Assembly: GCF_003626595.1 (NCBI RefSeq)
Contig: NZ_RBAK01000006.1
Coordinates: 124,001 to 188,000, forward strand
Reading direction: 5' to 3'
Length of the DNA: 64,000 nucleotides
DNA from: Micromonospora endolithica
GTDB taxonomy: Bacteria; Actinomycetota; Actinomycetes; Mycobacteriales; Micromonosporaceae
Positions 33,909-46,300 of this stretch are shown piece after piece (within the stretch, counting starts at the first letter, position 1; every line of letters starts with the position of its first letter). The translations under genes and the position numbers were made by a program. The notes under the pieces were generated by a model. It did no database searches. It saw nothing but the letters and a program-made list of their open reading frames with translations, and was not told the DNA's origin.

Positions 33909-34933
33909 CGGGGCGCCCCTCCTGCGGTGGCGAGCTCGGCGTGGGCCTGGTCGCCGGCCAACCGCTGACCGGTGACCGAGAGGAAGACGTCGTCGAGGGT
34001 CGGCCGGCGCAGCGTCAGGCTCTGCACCGGCACGCCGGCGTTGGCGAGCGCGACGGCGACCGGGGTGACGGCGGTCGGGCCGTCGCCGACCCGGGCGGTG
34101 ATCTCGGAGCCGACCACGTCGACGCCCTCGACCTCCGGCAGCGCGCGGAGCCCCACCGCGGCCGACTCCGCGTCACCGTCGACGTGGGCCACCACCATGT
34201 CGGCGCCGATGCGCCGCTTCAGCGCGTCGGGCGTGTCCTCGGCGACCAGTTTGCCGTCGGAGATGATGCCGACCCGCTCGGCGAGTTCGTCGGCCTCTTC
34301 CAGGTATTGGGTGGTGAGGAAGACCGTGGTGCCGCTCTCCCGGTTGAGCCGGCGCACCTCGTCCCAGAGTGCGAACCGGCTGACCGGGTCGAGCCCGGTG
34401 GTCGGTTCGTCGAGGAAGAGCACGCCGGGGTTGTGGATCAAGGCCAGCGCGAGGTCGAGGCGACGCTTCATGCCGCCGGAGTAGGTGCCGGCCGGGCGCT
34501 TGACGGCGTCCCCGAGCTCGATCAGGTTCTCCAGTTCGGCGATCCGCCGGCGGATCTCCGGGCCGCGCAGGCCGTACAGCCGGCCCTGCAACTCCAGGTG
34601 CTCCAGGCCGGTCTGCTTGTCGTCGATGGCGGTCGCCTGGAGGGCGGCGCCGATCGCCAGGTGCACGCCGACCGGGTCGCTCGCGACGTCGTGCCCGGCC
34701 ACCGTGGCCGACCCTCCGGAGGGGGTGAGCAGCGCGCAGAGCATGCGTACGGTGGTCGACTTGCCGGCTCCGTTGGGGCCCAGGAACCCGTAGATCTCAC
34801 CGGTTGGTACGCACAGGTCGACACCGTCGACCGCCCAGCGGCTACCGAAACGCCTGCGCAGGCCAGACGCGGTGATTGCGGGCGCAACTAATCCTCCACC
34901 TGGTGGAGGTGAGACAGCGGTTCTTGGGTCCAT
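33905..34933 (-). CDS. ABC exporter ATPase (DrrA-like)
   Basis: 342 residues. Walker A GPNGAGKST near 54, signature YSGGMKRRLD near 150, Walker B VLFLDEPTTGLDP near 170, and a C-terminal ~100-residue extension usual in the DrrA family. GAGGAGA precedes the ATG. Divergent from the TetR gene at 35041 across a 107-bp region with an inverted repeat, so the exporter is probably controlled by that repressor, perhaps released by the pathway product. Confidence 0.94.
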   Translation of the reverse strand: MDPRTAVSPPPGGGLVAPAITASGLRRRFGSRWAVDGVDLCVPTGEIYGFLGPNGAGKSTTVRMLCALLTPSGGSATVAGHDVASDPVGVHLAIGAALQATAIDDKQTGLEHLELQGRLYGLRGPEIRRRIAELENLIELGDAVKRPAGTYSGGMKRRLDLALALIHNPGVLFLDEPTTGLDPVSRFALWDEVRRLNRESGTTVFLTTQYLEEADELAERVGIISDGKLVAEDTPDALKRRIGADMVVAHVDGDAESAAVGLRALPEVEGVDVVGSEITARVGDGPTAVTPVAVALANAGVPVQSLTLRRPTLDDVFLSVTGQRLAGDQAHAELATAGGAPR

Positions 34934-34967
34934 ACTGGTCTCCTCGGGCCGATATACTCAGGAGTCT

Positions 34968-35006
34968 CCGAGACAGTGCGTCTGGTGTCAATACATTGTG
35001 TCTCGG
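34968..35006. promoter_or_regulatory. Inverted repeat, candidate TetR operator
   Basis: CCGAGACA (34968-34975) and TGTCTCGG (34999-35006) are exact inverted repeats 23 nt apart in the 107-bp gap between the divergent exporter ATPase and TetR genes. The DNA between them is A/T-richer than average. This is the expected position for an autoregulatory TetR operator. Confidence 0.6.
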
Positions 35007-35040
35007 TGGTGCGCCGAGTTCGAACGGTTTGGAGGAAGCC

Positions 35041-35688
35041 GTGGCGGAAGACTGGCGTGACACCCTCGAGACCCACAAGGCTCGATACCGCGAACGGATC
35101 ATCGACGCGGCGATCGAGCTGGTCGCCGAGGAGGGCGTCGCCAAGGCGTCGATGGCAGCCCTGGCCCAGCGGGCGGGGATCGGTCGGGCGACGGTCTACA
35201 AGTACTTCCCGGACGTGGAGCACGCGCTGCTCGCCCACGTGGAGCGGGAGGTCGACGACTGTCATGCGGCGCTGCGCGCCGTCCATGTGCGGGAGGAGGA
35301 TCCGGTCGCGCGTCTGCGTGGCTGCATCGAAGCGCTGCTCGCCTACTTCGCGAGTCAGCGTCACCGGCTGAGCTGGGTCACGCTGGAGCAGGCCGACCTC
35401 TCGTCCGCGGCGGTCTCCCGCCTCCGCACGCTGATGACCAACCTGCCGCAGCCCTTCATCGAGACCATCGCGACCGGCATCGACACCGGTGGCCTGCGGG
35501 GTGACCTACGACCAGAGGTGCACGGTCTGCTCATCTTCAAGATGGTGGTCAGCCTGCACGACCATCTGGTGGCCGGCGCGCTGACCCAGCAGGACGCGGT
35601 GACGGCGGTGTGGCAGTTGATCAGCGAGGGCGTGCTGCCCCGGGAGAACGGCCACCTCCCCACGGTGGCCAGCGTCTCGTCCGCCTGA
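35041..35688 (+). CDS. TetR-family transcriptional repressor
   Basis: 215 residues from a GTG with GGAGGAAG upstream. The N-terminal helix-turn-helix spans about residues 16-62 (RIIDAAIELVAEEGV, then MAALAQRAGIGRATVYKYF). The C-terminal ligand-binding part has no identifiable ligand signature. Adjacent to and divergent from the DrrAB-type exporter, the classic arrangement for a drug-responsive repressor of an export pump. Confidence 0.93.
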   Translation: MAEDWRDTLETHKARYRERIIDAAIELVAEEGVAKASMAALAQRAGIGRATVYKYFPDVEHALLAHVEREVDDCHAALRAVHVREEDPVARLRGCIEALLAYFASQRHRLSWVTLEQADLSSAAVSRLRTLMTNLPQPFIETIATGIDTGGLRGDLRPEVHGLLIFKMVVSLHDHLVAGALTQQDAVTAVWQLISEGVLPRENGHLPTVASVSSA

Positions 35689-35696
35689 AAGCAGGA

Positions 35697-35730
35697 GCGG
35701 GGCCGGTCGCGGACATCGGACCGGCCCCGC
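35697..35730. terminator. 12-bp perfect hairpin between convergent regulators
   Basis: 35697-35708 pairs with 35719-35730 around a 10-nt loop, between the TetR stop (35688) and the LuxR stop (35744). Probably bidirectional. Confidence 0.8.
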
Positions 35731-35743
35731 CGCTTGCGGTGAC

Positions 35744-36421
35744 TCAGACCTCTTCGAGCAGGCCCTGCTTGATGGCCACCGCGGCGGCGAGGGTGCGGTT
35801 GGAGCAGTTGAGCTTGGCCAGGATGTTGGCCACCAGTCGCTTGACGCCGTGCTGGGAGATCAACATCCGGCGGGCGATCTGCTTGTTGCTCAGGCCCTCG
35901 GCCAGCAGGATCAGCGTCTCGCGTTCCCGGGGCGTCAGCTTGGTGCAGTCGGCGCGGACCTGCGGGGTGGTGCCGCGGGCGCGCTCCAGCAGCCGGTTGG
36001 CCAGCATCGCCGGCATCGGGATCTCCCCGCTGTCGATCCGGCTGAGCGCCTGGGCCAGCGCGTCCTCGGTGACGTCGTCCTGGATCAGGAAGCCGTTGCT
36101 GGGGAAGCGGGTGACCGCGTCGAGGCTCTCGCAGCGGCGCCCCAGCAGCAGCAGGATCTTCGCGCCCTGGCTGAACGCCGCGTCGGCGACCTGGTAGGGC
36201 CCGGTCGCGGCGAGGTCCTCGCACGCCAGCACCAGGATGTCGTACGGCCGGCCACAGGGCACGTGGTCGGGGTAGGCGGCGACGAAGGTGTTCACCTCGG
36301 TCACCGAGTCGAGTGAGCTGAGCATGTCGCTGAGGCCGCGGCGCGCCAACTCGTTGTCGGCGAAGACGAGGACGCTGAAGCCCCCTCGGCCTTCTGTAAA
36401 AGGGTTACCAAATCGTTCCAC
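35744..36421 (-). CDS. LuxR-family regulator with atypical receiver
   Basis: 225 residues from a GTG with GGGGGAGAG upstream; an in-frame start further up would add residues across the repeat region and has no ribosome site. The N-terminal ~130 residues are receiver-like (FSVLVFADNELARRGLSDML) but the expected phospho-acceptor Asp after the third strand is not evident. C-terminal LuxR helix-turn-helix: LTPRERETLILLAEGLSNKQIARRMLIS, about residues 160-190. The gene stands alone between exporter/TetR and the MbtH operon and is a likely pathway-specific activator. It resembles the 4262-4963 regulator in size and layout. Confidence 0.88.
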   Translation of the reverse strand: MERFGNPFTEGRGGFSVLVFADNELARRGLSDMLSSLDSVTEVNTFVAAYPDHVPCGRPYDILVLACEDLAATGPYQVADAAFSQGAKILLLLGRRCESLDAVTRFPSNGFLIQDDVTEDALAQALSRIDSGEIPMPAMLANRLLERARGTTPQVRADCTKLTPRERETLILLAEGLSNKQIARRMLISQHGVKRLVANILAKLNCSNRTLAAAVAIKQGLLEEV

Positions 36422-36450
36422 GTCGATCAGCTCTCCCCCGGTCCCGCCAC

Positions 36451-36481
36451 GTGACAAACGAAGTGTAGGGCCCGTGACAAA
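36451..36481. promoter_or_regulatory. Direct repeats upstream of the LuxR gene
   Basis: GTGACAAA occurs at 36451-36458 and 36474-36481, 23 nt apart, 30-60 nt upstream of the LuxR start; each is followed within 5 nt by GTGT. Two helical turns' spacing suggests a dimer binding on one DNA face, possibly autoregulation. The rest of 36422-36628 is less GC-rich than average and holds no gene I support. Confidence 0.45.
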
Positions 36482-36628
36482 GTGTCGCGAGTGCCACACG
36501 AGATCAAGTTGGACAGGAACGAAGGTCTATGTGCCCTGATCAGAGCATCACTGCATGTCGACAACGGTCGAAGCCAATCGGCCACATTGCTCAACCGAAA
36601 GTGGGATGGGCCAATTGGCGACCGACCA

Positions 36629-37018
36629 CTATCGACTGTTTCGTCGCCACTGACCGACGGCCAGGACCACCAGCAGCAGCGGCACCACGACCCACAATTG
36701 TGCCGTCGTGTAGTGCCGCAGCTCGCCCGGAACGTCGACGCCCCGGATCTCCGCCTCCAGCGCACCGGGGCGGATCAGTGTGAGCGCGTGCACCGACAGC
36801 GGTACGTAGTTGGCGGCCAGCCCGATCAGCCAGCACCCCACCACCGTCCGCAGGACACCGCCCGAGGACACCGAGACGACGCCGAGGGCGCCACTCACGA
36901 CGACGCCGAGCAGGAACTCGGCGAGGATGACCCACCGGCGCCAGCGGACACCCGCGGAGCCCCACATGTCGATCGCGGCGAGGCGGCGTACGTCGAGTCC
37001 GAGGGTCATCCTCCGCAT
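36629..37018 (-). CDS. Small membrane protein, unknown function
   Basis: 129 residues, about three hydrophobic segments (near 30-52, 58-76 and 106-122), ending QWRRNSR. No family recognised. It lies 61 nt after the MbtH stop on the same strand and so may be the last gene of the nine-gene operon. The start is uncertain: the ATG at 37018 has a poor ribosome site, and the internal ATG at residue 4 is directly abutted by GGAGG. An immunity or transport-helper role is possible; no evidence decides. Confidence 0.6.
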   Translation of the reverse strand: MRRMTLGLDVRRLAAIDMWGSAGVRWRRWVILAEFLLGVVVSGALGVVSVSSGGVLRTVVGCWLIGLAANYVPLSVHALTLIRPGALEAEIRGVDVPGELRHYTTAQLWVVVPLLLVVLAVGQWRRNSR

Positions 37019-37079
37019 GCTGCCACGGGCCCGCCCCGACCCGCCATCGCTTCCCGAGGACGACGCCCGGGCCCGGAGC

Positions 37080-37310
37080 TCACGCCTCCAGCCGTACGTC
37101 CGGAGCCGTCAGGGCCCGCACCAGGCTTCGTGGACGCATGTCCGTCCAGTGCGTCTCGATGTGCCGCAGGCACTCCGCCCGACCCGCCGGGCCGAGCGTC
37201 ACGCTCCACCCCGCCGGCACGTCCGCGAACGCCGGCCACAGCGAGTACTGGCCCTCCTCGTTGACGAGGGACAGGAAGGTGCCCTCCGGGTCCTCGAACG
37301 GGTTCGTCAT
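37080..37310 (-). CDS. MbtH-like protein
   Basis: 76 residues with the family signature N-E-x-x-Q-x-S-x-W-P followed by VPAGW (residues about 17-35) and the C-terminal DMRPRSL. MbtH proteins bind and activate A domains of NRPSs. It starts 2 nt after the NRPS stop with GGAGC as ribosome site, so it is made together with the 3,491-residue NRPS, whose A domains are the likely clients; the stand-alone A enzymes may use it too. Confidence 0.97.
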   Translation of the reverse strand: MTNPFEDPEGTFLSLVNEEGQYSLWPAFADVPAGWSVTLGPAGRAECLRHIETHWTDMRPRSLVRALTAPDVRLEA

Positions 37311-37312
37311 CG

Positions 37313-40300
37313 TCAGCTCCTCACCAGGGATGTGGCCCGTACGGCGGCGACCCGCCGCTCGGGATGGTCGACCAGGGTCTCCAGGGCCCGCACCATGGCC
37401 GCCACCAGCCGCTCCACCACCGCGGCCGGCAGCAGGTCGGGCCGGTGGGTGACCCGGAAGGCGATCCGCTCGTACGGCAGCACGGCCAGGCCGAAGGTGA
37501 AGTGCGGGGTGTCGTGGCCGGTGGCGCCGCTCATCCGGAGACCACCGGTGGCCTCGGTGAGCGCCTCCGGGTCGAGCGGGAAGTTCTCGAAGACGACCGC
37601 GCTGTCGAACAGGTCGCCCACCCCGGCGGCGCGCTGGATCTCGCCGAGGCTGAGGTACTGGAAACCGCTCAGGCGGGACTGCTCGTCCTGGATCCGGTCC
37701 AGCAGGCCGGCCAGGTCCTCCTCGCCGCGCAGTCGCACCCGGACCGGCAGCGTGTTGATGAACAGGCCCACCATCCGCTCCACGCCGGGCAGTTCGGGCG
37801 GCCGGCCGGCCACCGTCATGCCGAACACCACGTCGTCGCCGCCTGTCGCGTCGGCGAGGGTGAGCGCCCAGGCCGCCTGGACGAAGGTGTTGACGGTGAG
37901 CCCACCGGTGCGCGCCCGCGCCCGGAGGGCCGCGCTGAGCGGCTCCGAGAGTTCCGAGGTCACGTGCTCCGGCAACACCGCCTCTCGGTCCGGTGCCGGC
38001 TCCGCCAGCAGGGTCGGGCCGGGCAGGCCGTCGAGGACGTCCCGCCAGGCCGCCCGGGCCGCCGCCCGATCCTGGCGGGCCACCCACGCCAGGTAGTCGC
38101 GGTACGGCGGCGCCGGTGGCAGCGCCGCCCCGCGCAGCTCGGCGTGGTAGAGCGCGAGCAGGTCCGTGATGAGCAACGGCGTCGACCATCCGTCCAGGAG
38201 GATGTGGTGCGCGCCGATCACCAGGGCGTGCCGCTCGGCGGCCAGCCGGACCAGCAGCAGTCGCACCATCGGCGGTTCGGTGGGCTGGAACCGGGCCGCC
38301 CGGTACGCGTCGACCAGATCCGCCAGCCGGCCCTCCTGCTCCGCCGGGGCCAACCGGCTCAGGTCGATCTCCCGCCACGGCATCCGGGTGGCCTCGCCGA
38401 TCACCTGTACCGGCACCGGCAGGCCCTCGTGCAGGAACGCGGCGCCGAGGTGCGGATGCTGGCGCAGCAACCCGTCACCGGCCCGGCGGAGCGCCGCCGC
38501 GTCCAGCGGCCCGTCCAGGTACAGGGTGAGCTGCACGACGTAGACGCCCCGGGCCTCGTCGGCGGAGACCGCGTGGAAGAGCAGGCCCTCCTGCAACGGG
38601 GCGAGCGGCAGCACCTCACTGGCACCGGGTACCTGGGCGGTGATCGCGTCCACGTCGTGTTGGCTCAGGCGCAGCAGGGGGAAGTCGCTCGGTGTGCGTC
38701 CGCCGGTGCTGACCCCGGCCAGCGCGGCCAGGCCGGCGAGCGCCTGGCGCCAGGCCCGCGCCAGCTCCTCGACCTCGGCCGCGTCGACGGCCTGGCTCGC
38801 GTACACCAGGCTGGCGGTCAGCCCCGGGCCGTGCGGACCCTCCACCGACCAGGCGGTGACCTCCAGGACGTGGTGCAGCGGGGTACCCGGATCCGCGCCG
38901 CCGCCCAGCCCGCCGGCCTCCGGCGCCGGTCGCCAGGCCTCCGGCCCGGTGCCGGCCCCGTCCTCGCCGCCGGCGAACCGGCCCAGGTAGTTGAACCCGA
39001 CCTGCGGGTGGCCGGCCGCCGCCAGCAGCGGGCGGGTGTGCGGGTTGAGGAAGCGCAGCAGGCCGTACCCGATGCCGTGGTCCGGCACCGCGCGCATCTG
39101 CTCCTTGACCCGCTTGAGCGCCGACTCCAGGGCCGGCCCGCCGGACACCACCTGCTGCCAGTCGACCGGGCCCGGGTCGAGCCGCACCGGGAACATGCTG
39201 GTGAACCAGCCGGCGGTCCGGGTCAGGTCGAGCCCGTCGACGAGGGGTTCGCGCCCGTGCAGTTCGCTGTCGATCACCAGCGCCGAGCCTTCGTTGCGGC
39301 CACGCGCCCGGCGCCGGTGGGCCGTCGCCAGGGCCAGCGCGGTGGCGAGCACCTCGTCCGGCCGGCAGTGGAACAGCGCGGGCAGCCTCACCAGCAACGC
39401 GGTGGCCTCGTCGGGCGTCACCTCGACCGGCACCGAGGCGGCGGTCCCGGCGACGTCCACCGCCGGGTCCAGCGGCCGGTGACCGAGCAGCGGGTCGCCG
39501 CCGCCCAGCTGCTCCAGCCAGAGGTCCACCTCGTTCTCCCGGTCGGGGCGCTGCGCCTCCTCGGCGAGCAGTCCGGCCCACCGGCGCAGCGACGTGCCGA
39601 CCGGCGCGAGGGCGGCGCCGGCCGGGTCCCCGGCGCGGGCGGCCCGCCAGGCGGCCTCCAGGTCGGCGGAGAGCACTCGCCAGGTCACGCCGTCGACGAC
39701 GAAGTGGTGCGCGAGCAGGTACAGCCGGCCGGCCCGCCCGTCGCCGGCCTCGGCGTGGACCACGCGGAACATCGCGCCCCGGGTGGGCACCAGCGTCCGG
39801 CGTGCGTCCTCCAGGGCCACGGTCACCGCCGTGGACGCCTCGGCGGTGTCCAGGTCGGCGACGCGGAGCTGGTCGACGACGGTGGCGGCGTCCACCGCGC
39901 CGACCGGGAGGATCTCGCAGCCGCCCGCCGCGTCGATCCGCATCCGCAGCGCGTCGTGGTGGTCGAGGACGGCCTGCACGGCCGCCACGAGGTCGGCGCG
40001 GACGAGGCCGGCCGGCACCGCCAGGGTGACCGACTGGCAGAAGCCGTCGACCGGGCCGGGGCGCTCGTGGCACCACCGCATGATCGGGGTGAGCGGCATC
40101 GGGCCGATCGCGTCGTCCCGGGTCTCGGCGGCCGGTGCCGGCACCGTCCGGGCGACCGCGGCGATGGCCGCGACCGACCGGTGCGCGAAGATCTGCCGCG
40201 GCGTGAGCGTCAACCCGGCCCGGCGCGCCCGGCTGGCCAGTTGCAGTGCGGAGATGCTGTCCCCGCCGAGGTCGAAGAACCGGTCCTCGACGCCCACCTC

Positions 40301-43300
40301 GTCCAGCCGCAGCACCTCGGCGAAGAGACCGGCGACGACCCGCTCGGCGTCGGTACGCGGCGCGCCGCCCCGCCCGCCGACCGCCGGCCCCGGTGCGGGC
40401 AGCAGCGCCCGGTCCAGCTTCCCGTTCGCGGTCAGCGGGAACCGCCGCACCACGACGACGGCCGCGGGCAGCATGTGCTCCGGCAGGCGCGTCGCGGCCC
40501 ACTCGCGCAGCGCCGCCCCGTCGATGTCGGCGCCGGTGACGTAGGCGACCAGCCGGCGTACGCCCGGATGGTCCTCGCGGGCCACGACGGCGGCCCCGGT
40601 CACCTCCGGGTGCTCGCGCAGCGCGGCCTCCACGTCCCCCGGTTCGATCCGGAAGCCGCGTACCTTGACCTGTTCGTCCGCCCGACCCAGGAAGTGCAGC
40701 ACCCCGTCGGCGCCCCAGCGGGCCAGGTCACCGGTGCGGTACAGCCGCCCGCCGGGCGGGCCGAACGGATCGGCGGTGAACCGGGACGCGGTCAGCACCG
40801 GGTCGCCGAGGTAGCCGTGCGCCAGCCCGGCACCGGCCAGGTACAGCTCGCCCGGCACGTCCGGGCCCGCCGGCCGCAGCGCCGCGTCCAACACGTACGC
40901 CCGGGTGTTGTCCATCGGCCGGCCGATGGGTAGAGGGCCGTCGACCGGGTCACCGGGGCGCACCGGCCAGGTGGTGGCGAAGGTGGTGTTCTCGGTCGGG
41001 CCGTACCCGTCCACCACGGTGATGCCGGGCACCGCGGCCCGGACCCGGGCCACGGCATCGGTCGGCACCACCTCGCCGCCGGTCCACACCTCGACCACCC
41101 CGGTCAACGCCTCCGGCGCCTCCCCGGCGACCAGGCGGAAGAGTCCGGCGGTCAGCCACAGCGCGGTGACCCGGTGCTCGGCGACGAGCCGGCCGATGGT
41201 CGCCACGTCGACGTCGCCGGGCGGCGCGACCACCACGGTGCCGCCGCGCAGCAACGGCACCCACAGCTCGTAGGTGGCGGCGTCGAAGGTCACCGGTGAG
41301 TGCAGCAGGACGCGCCGGTGCGCGGCGGTGTCGAAGCGCCGGTCCAGCGCCAGCGCGACGACGGCGCTGCCCGGCACCACCACGCCCCGGGGCACCCCGG
41401 TGGTGCCGGAGGTGTACATGACGTACGCCGGTCGACCGGCCGCCGCCGGTACACCGGGCGCGGCGGCACCGGAGGCGTCGGGACGCAACCGGGGGCCGGT
41501 GAACTCCGGCAGGGCTGTGTCGTCCGCCGCGATCAGGCAGGCCGGCCGGGCGTCGGACAGGATGGCGGCCAGCCGGGCCGGCGGATAGCCGGTGTCGACC
41601 GGCAGGTACGCGGCGCCGGCCCGCAGGGTGGCGAGCAGGCTCACCACCAGCGCGGCACCCCGGGGCAGCGCGACCGCCACCAGGTCACCCGGCGTCACGC
41701 CCGCCGCGACCAGCGCACCGGCCAGCCGGTCGGCGCGCGAATCCAGCTCGTGGTAGGTAAGCGTCGTGTCGCCGTCTACCACCGCGACCGCGTCGGGGCT
41801 GGCCGCCGCGACCGCCGCCACCAGCTCGTCCGGCCCGGCCGTGGGCAGCGGCGCGGCGGTGTCGTTCCACCCGGACGGCAGGTCGTCCCGGCCCGGTCCG
41901 GTCAGCCGGAGTCGACCGACCGGGGTGTCCACGTCCGACACCAGCGCCTCGAACACCCGGCGCAACGCGGCCAGCAGGCGGCCGGCGCGTTCGTCGTCGA
42001 CCACGTCCGGCCGGTGGTCGAGCCGGAGCTGGACCCGCCCGCCCCGGGCGTACACCCGGAGCGTCACCGGGTAGTGGCTGCCGTCGTGACTGGCCAGGCC
42101 CACCACCCGAAGATCGCTGCCGGCGGGTTCGAAGCTGCCGGTGTCCATCGGATAGTTCTCGAACGCGAACACGGTGTCGAAGAGGGCGTGGTGGCCCACC
42201 GCCCGGTGGATCGCGCGCAGGCCGAGGTGCTGGTGCGGCATGAGGGCCGTCAGGTCGGCGCGCAGCCGCGCCACCACCTCGCGCAGCGTCCACCCGGCGG
42301 CACAGCGGACCCGCACCGGCACCACGTTCATCGCCAGGCCCACGATCGCCTCGACGTCGTCCAGCTCCGGTGGGCGTACCGACACGGTGGCGCCGAACGC
42401 GACGTCGGCGCCGCCGGTGACCGCCGACAGGGTCAGTCCCCAGGCCGCCTGCACGACGGTGTTGAGGGTGACCCCGCAGTGGCGGGCGGCCTGCGCCAGG
42501 CCGGCGGAGAGGGCGTCCGGCAGGTCGACGGCGGCCTCACCGACGGGCACCGGGCCGGTCCCGTCGCTGCCGGGCGCGAGCAGGGTCGGCGTCGTGAATC
42601 CGGCGAACGCGTCGCGCCACGCGGTCGCGGCGGCGGCGACGTCCTGGCCCGCAAGCCAGGTCACGTACTCCCGGTACGGCGTGAGCGGCGGCAGGTCGCG
42701 CGCGGCGGCGCCGCCGGTGTAGTAGCCGAGCAGGTCCCGGATCAACAGGGGCGTCGACCAGCCATCGGCGACGATGTGGTGGCAGAGCAGGGAGATCCGG
42801 TGCCGGTCGTCGGTGAGCCGGTGCACCGAGATCCGTACCAGCGGGGGCCGGGTCAGGTCGAAGCGTCGGGCGCGGTCGGCGGCGAGCAGGCGCCGCGACT
42901 CCTCCTCCCGGGCGTCCGGGTCGAGGCCGCGCAGGTCCGTCTCGTCGACCGACGGGTGGCCGCCGCGCGGGATCACCTGCACCGGCCGGGTCAGTCCCTC
43001 GTGCAGGAAGCCGGCCCGCAGGTTGGGGTGCCGGCGCAGCAGGTCGTCGGCGGCGCGACGGAGCCGGGCCACCTCGAACGGACCCTCCACGTCGAGGATC
43101 AGCTGCACCGAGTAGACGTCCGGGGCGTCCTCGTCGTAGCGGGCGTGGAAGAGCATCCCCTCCTGAAGGGGCGCCACGGGCAGCAGGTCGACCGGGTCCG
43201 GCACCGCCGCGACGACCAGGTCCAGCTCCTCCGGGGTGAGGGGCGTCAGGCTCAGGTCCAGGTCGGCGGGAGCGGTGTCGCCGGAGCCCGGTCGGGCGGT

Positions 43301-46300
43301 GTGCGCGGCGAGCCCGGCGAGGGCCTCCGCCCACCTGGTGGCCAGCTCGCCAATTTCCTCCTCGCCGAACAGCTCGCCGGCGAACATCAGCGAGGCGGTG
43401 AGCTGGGTGCCGGTCGGTCCCTCCTGGGCGACCATGCCGATCTCCAGCTCGTGCGGCAGTGGCGCGTCCGGGTCGGACGCGCCGCCCAGGCCGTCGAACT
43501 CCTTCGCCGCACCCCACCCGGTGTCCGCACCCTCACCGCCGACGGCGGCGAACCGGCCGAGGTAGTTGAAGCCGATCTGCGGGCGGCCGGCCTCGGCGAG
43601 CACGGTCGAGGTGTGCGGGTTGAGGTAGCGCAGCAGGCCGAAGCCGACGCCCTTGTCCGGCAGTGACCGGGTGAGCTGCCGGACCCGGCGGATGGCGTTA
43701 CCCACGGCCGGGCCACCGTGGCGTACCTCGTCCCAGTCCGGGGCGCCCGGGTCGAGGCGCACCGGGTAGATGCTGGTGAACCAGCCGACCGTGCGGGACA
43801 GGTCCACGCCCGGCACGACCGGCTCCCGCCCGTGGCCCTCGATGTCGAGCAGCACGGACGAGGCGGCGCCCCGGCCGCGCTCTCGACGCCAGCGCGCCAC
43901 CGCCAGCGCCAGGCCGGTCATCAGCACCTCGTCGGGTCCGCAGTGGAACAGCGCCGGTGCCCGGGTGAGCAGCAGCTCGGTCTGCTCCGCGGGCAGGCGC
44001 ATGGCGAACATCCGGCTGGTGCGGGTCACGTCCCGGGTCGCGTCGAGCCGGTCGGCGCCCAACGTGGGATCGTCCTCGGCGAGCTGGTCCAGCCAGACGT
44101 CCACCTCGTCCTCCCGCTCGGGGCGGCGCGCCTCCTCGCTGAGCAGCTGCGCCCAACGCCGGTAGGAGGTGCCCACCGGCGGCAGCGCCGCCGTCGTCCC
44201 GTCCCGCGCCGCGGTCCAGGCGGCCACCAGGTCGGGCACCAGCACCCGCCAGGCGACGCCGTCGACGACCAGGTGGTGGGCGACGACCAGCAACCGACCG
44301 GGTCGCTGCCGGCCGGCGTCCAGCCACACCAGCCGCAGCATCACACCGTCGGTGGGGGCGAGCTGCCGGCGGGCCGCCTCGGCCTCGCGGCCCACCACCG
44401 CCGCCAGTTCCCGTTCGTCCAGGTCCGCGACGTCGACCCGGCGTACGCAGGACGCCGCGTCGACCGACCCACGCGGTCGCACGTCGAGCGTCCAGCGGGC
44501 CACCCGGGCACCGGTGGCGCCGCCGCCCCGGCGGGTCAGGGTCAGCCGCAGCGCGTCGTGGTGCTCCAGCACGGTGCGGACGGCGGACACCAGCCGGTCG
44601 TGACCGAGGTCGGCCGGCACCTGAAGGCCGACCGACTGGCTGAACCCGTCGCCGGGACCACCACGCTGGCGGAACCACTCCATGATCGGCGTCAGCGGCA
44701 CCCGACCCACGCCGTCGTCGGCGATCTCCGCCGGTCCGTCGTCGACCCGGCCGCAGATCGCGGCGAGACCCTCGACGGTGGGGTGCTCGAACACGTCCTG
44801 CGGAGTGAACGAGAGCCCGGCGCGGCGGGCGCGGCTGACCAGCTGGATGGCGATGATGCTGTCGCCGCCGATGTCGAAGAGGCTGGCCCGGTGGTCGACC
44901 GACGGCAGGCCGAGCACGTCGGCGAAGACACCGGCCAACACGGTCGCGGCGTCGTCGCCGGGTTCGCCGGCCGGCGTCGGCGCGCCGGTGGTGTCCTGCC
45001 GGTCGGCGTCCCGTGGGCCGCCGGGCGGTGCCGCCCCGACGGCGGTCGGATCGTTGCCGGCGACCGGGTCGTTCGCGGTCTGGCCGGCGGTCGATCCGGC
45101 GCCGGTCGTCGGATTGGCGGCCGCGGCGAAGTCGGGGGCGGGCAGGGCGGACCGGTCCAGCTTCCCGTTGGGCGTGGTGGGCAGCCGGTCGAGGACGACG
45201 ACCGCGGCGGGCACCAGGTGGTCGGGCATCCGCGCCGCCGCCCAGGCCCGCACCGCCGCGCCGTCGACACCACCGGTCACGTACGCGACGAGCTTGCGGT
45301 CGCCGGGGCGGTCCTCGCGGGCGACCACGGCGGCGCCGGTCACCGACGGGTGCTCCGTCAGCGTGGCCTCCACGTCACCGGGCTCGATCCGGAAGCCGCG
45401 CACCTTCACCTGGTGGTCGGTGCGCCCCAGGTAGTGCAGCACGCCGTCGGCGTCCCACCGGGCCAGGTCGCCGGTGCGGTAGAGCCGGCTGCCGGGCGGG
45501 CCGAACGGGTCCGCCGGAAAGCGCTCCGCGGTCAACACCGGGTTGCCCAGGTAGCCGTCGGCGACCCCGTGACCGGCCAGGTACAGCTCGCCGGCCGTGC
45601 CGGGCGGCACCGGCTGCAACGCGCCGTCGAGCACGTACGCGCGGGTGTTGGGCAGGGGCCGCCCGATCGGCGGCGGGCCGTCGACCGGCCCGTCGGTGTA
45701 CCAGGCGGTGGCGTAGACGGTCGCCTCGGTCGGGCCGTAGACGTTGCCGAGGCGGGCGTCCGGGAACCGCTCGCGGACCGCGCGGGCGACCTGGACGGGC
45801 AGCGCCTCGCCGGCGAGCAGCAGCGTGTCCGGGTGGAGGTCGAGCCCACCGTGCGCGATCAGGTGCCCGAGCACCGACGGCACGGTGCTGACCAGGCTGA
45901 CCTGCCGCCGCGCGGCCGGCTCGGCGATCAGCGCCAGCGGGTCGGGGACCAGCTCCACGGTGTGCCCGGCCAGCAGCGGCACCACCACCTCGAAGACGGA
46001 GACGTCGAAGCTGAGCGAGGTCGACGCGAGCACCCGGCGTAGCGCCGGGTCACCGATGTCGCGACGGGCCCAGCCGAGCAGGTTGACGACCGACCGGTGG
46101 GCGACGACCACACCCTTCGGGCGGCCGGTCGAGCCGGAGGTGTAGATCACGTACGCGGGGTGCGCCGGCAGCAGTCGCACCGACCGGTCGTCGTCGGTGG
46201 GCCGCCGGTCCGGCCGGGCGTCCACCTCGGCGCGTACCGCCGGGTCGTCCAGCCGGACGGCCCGGTGGCCGGGATGCCGGTCGGCGAGCTCGCCGCCGGC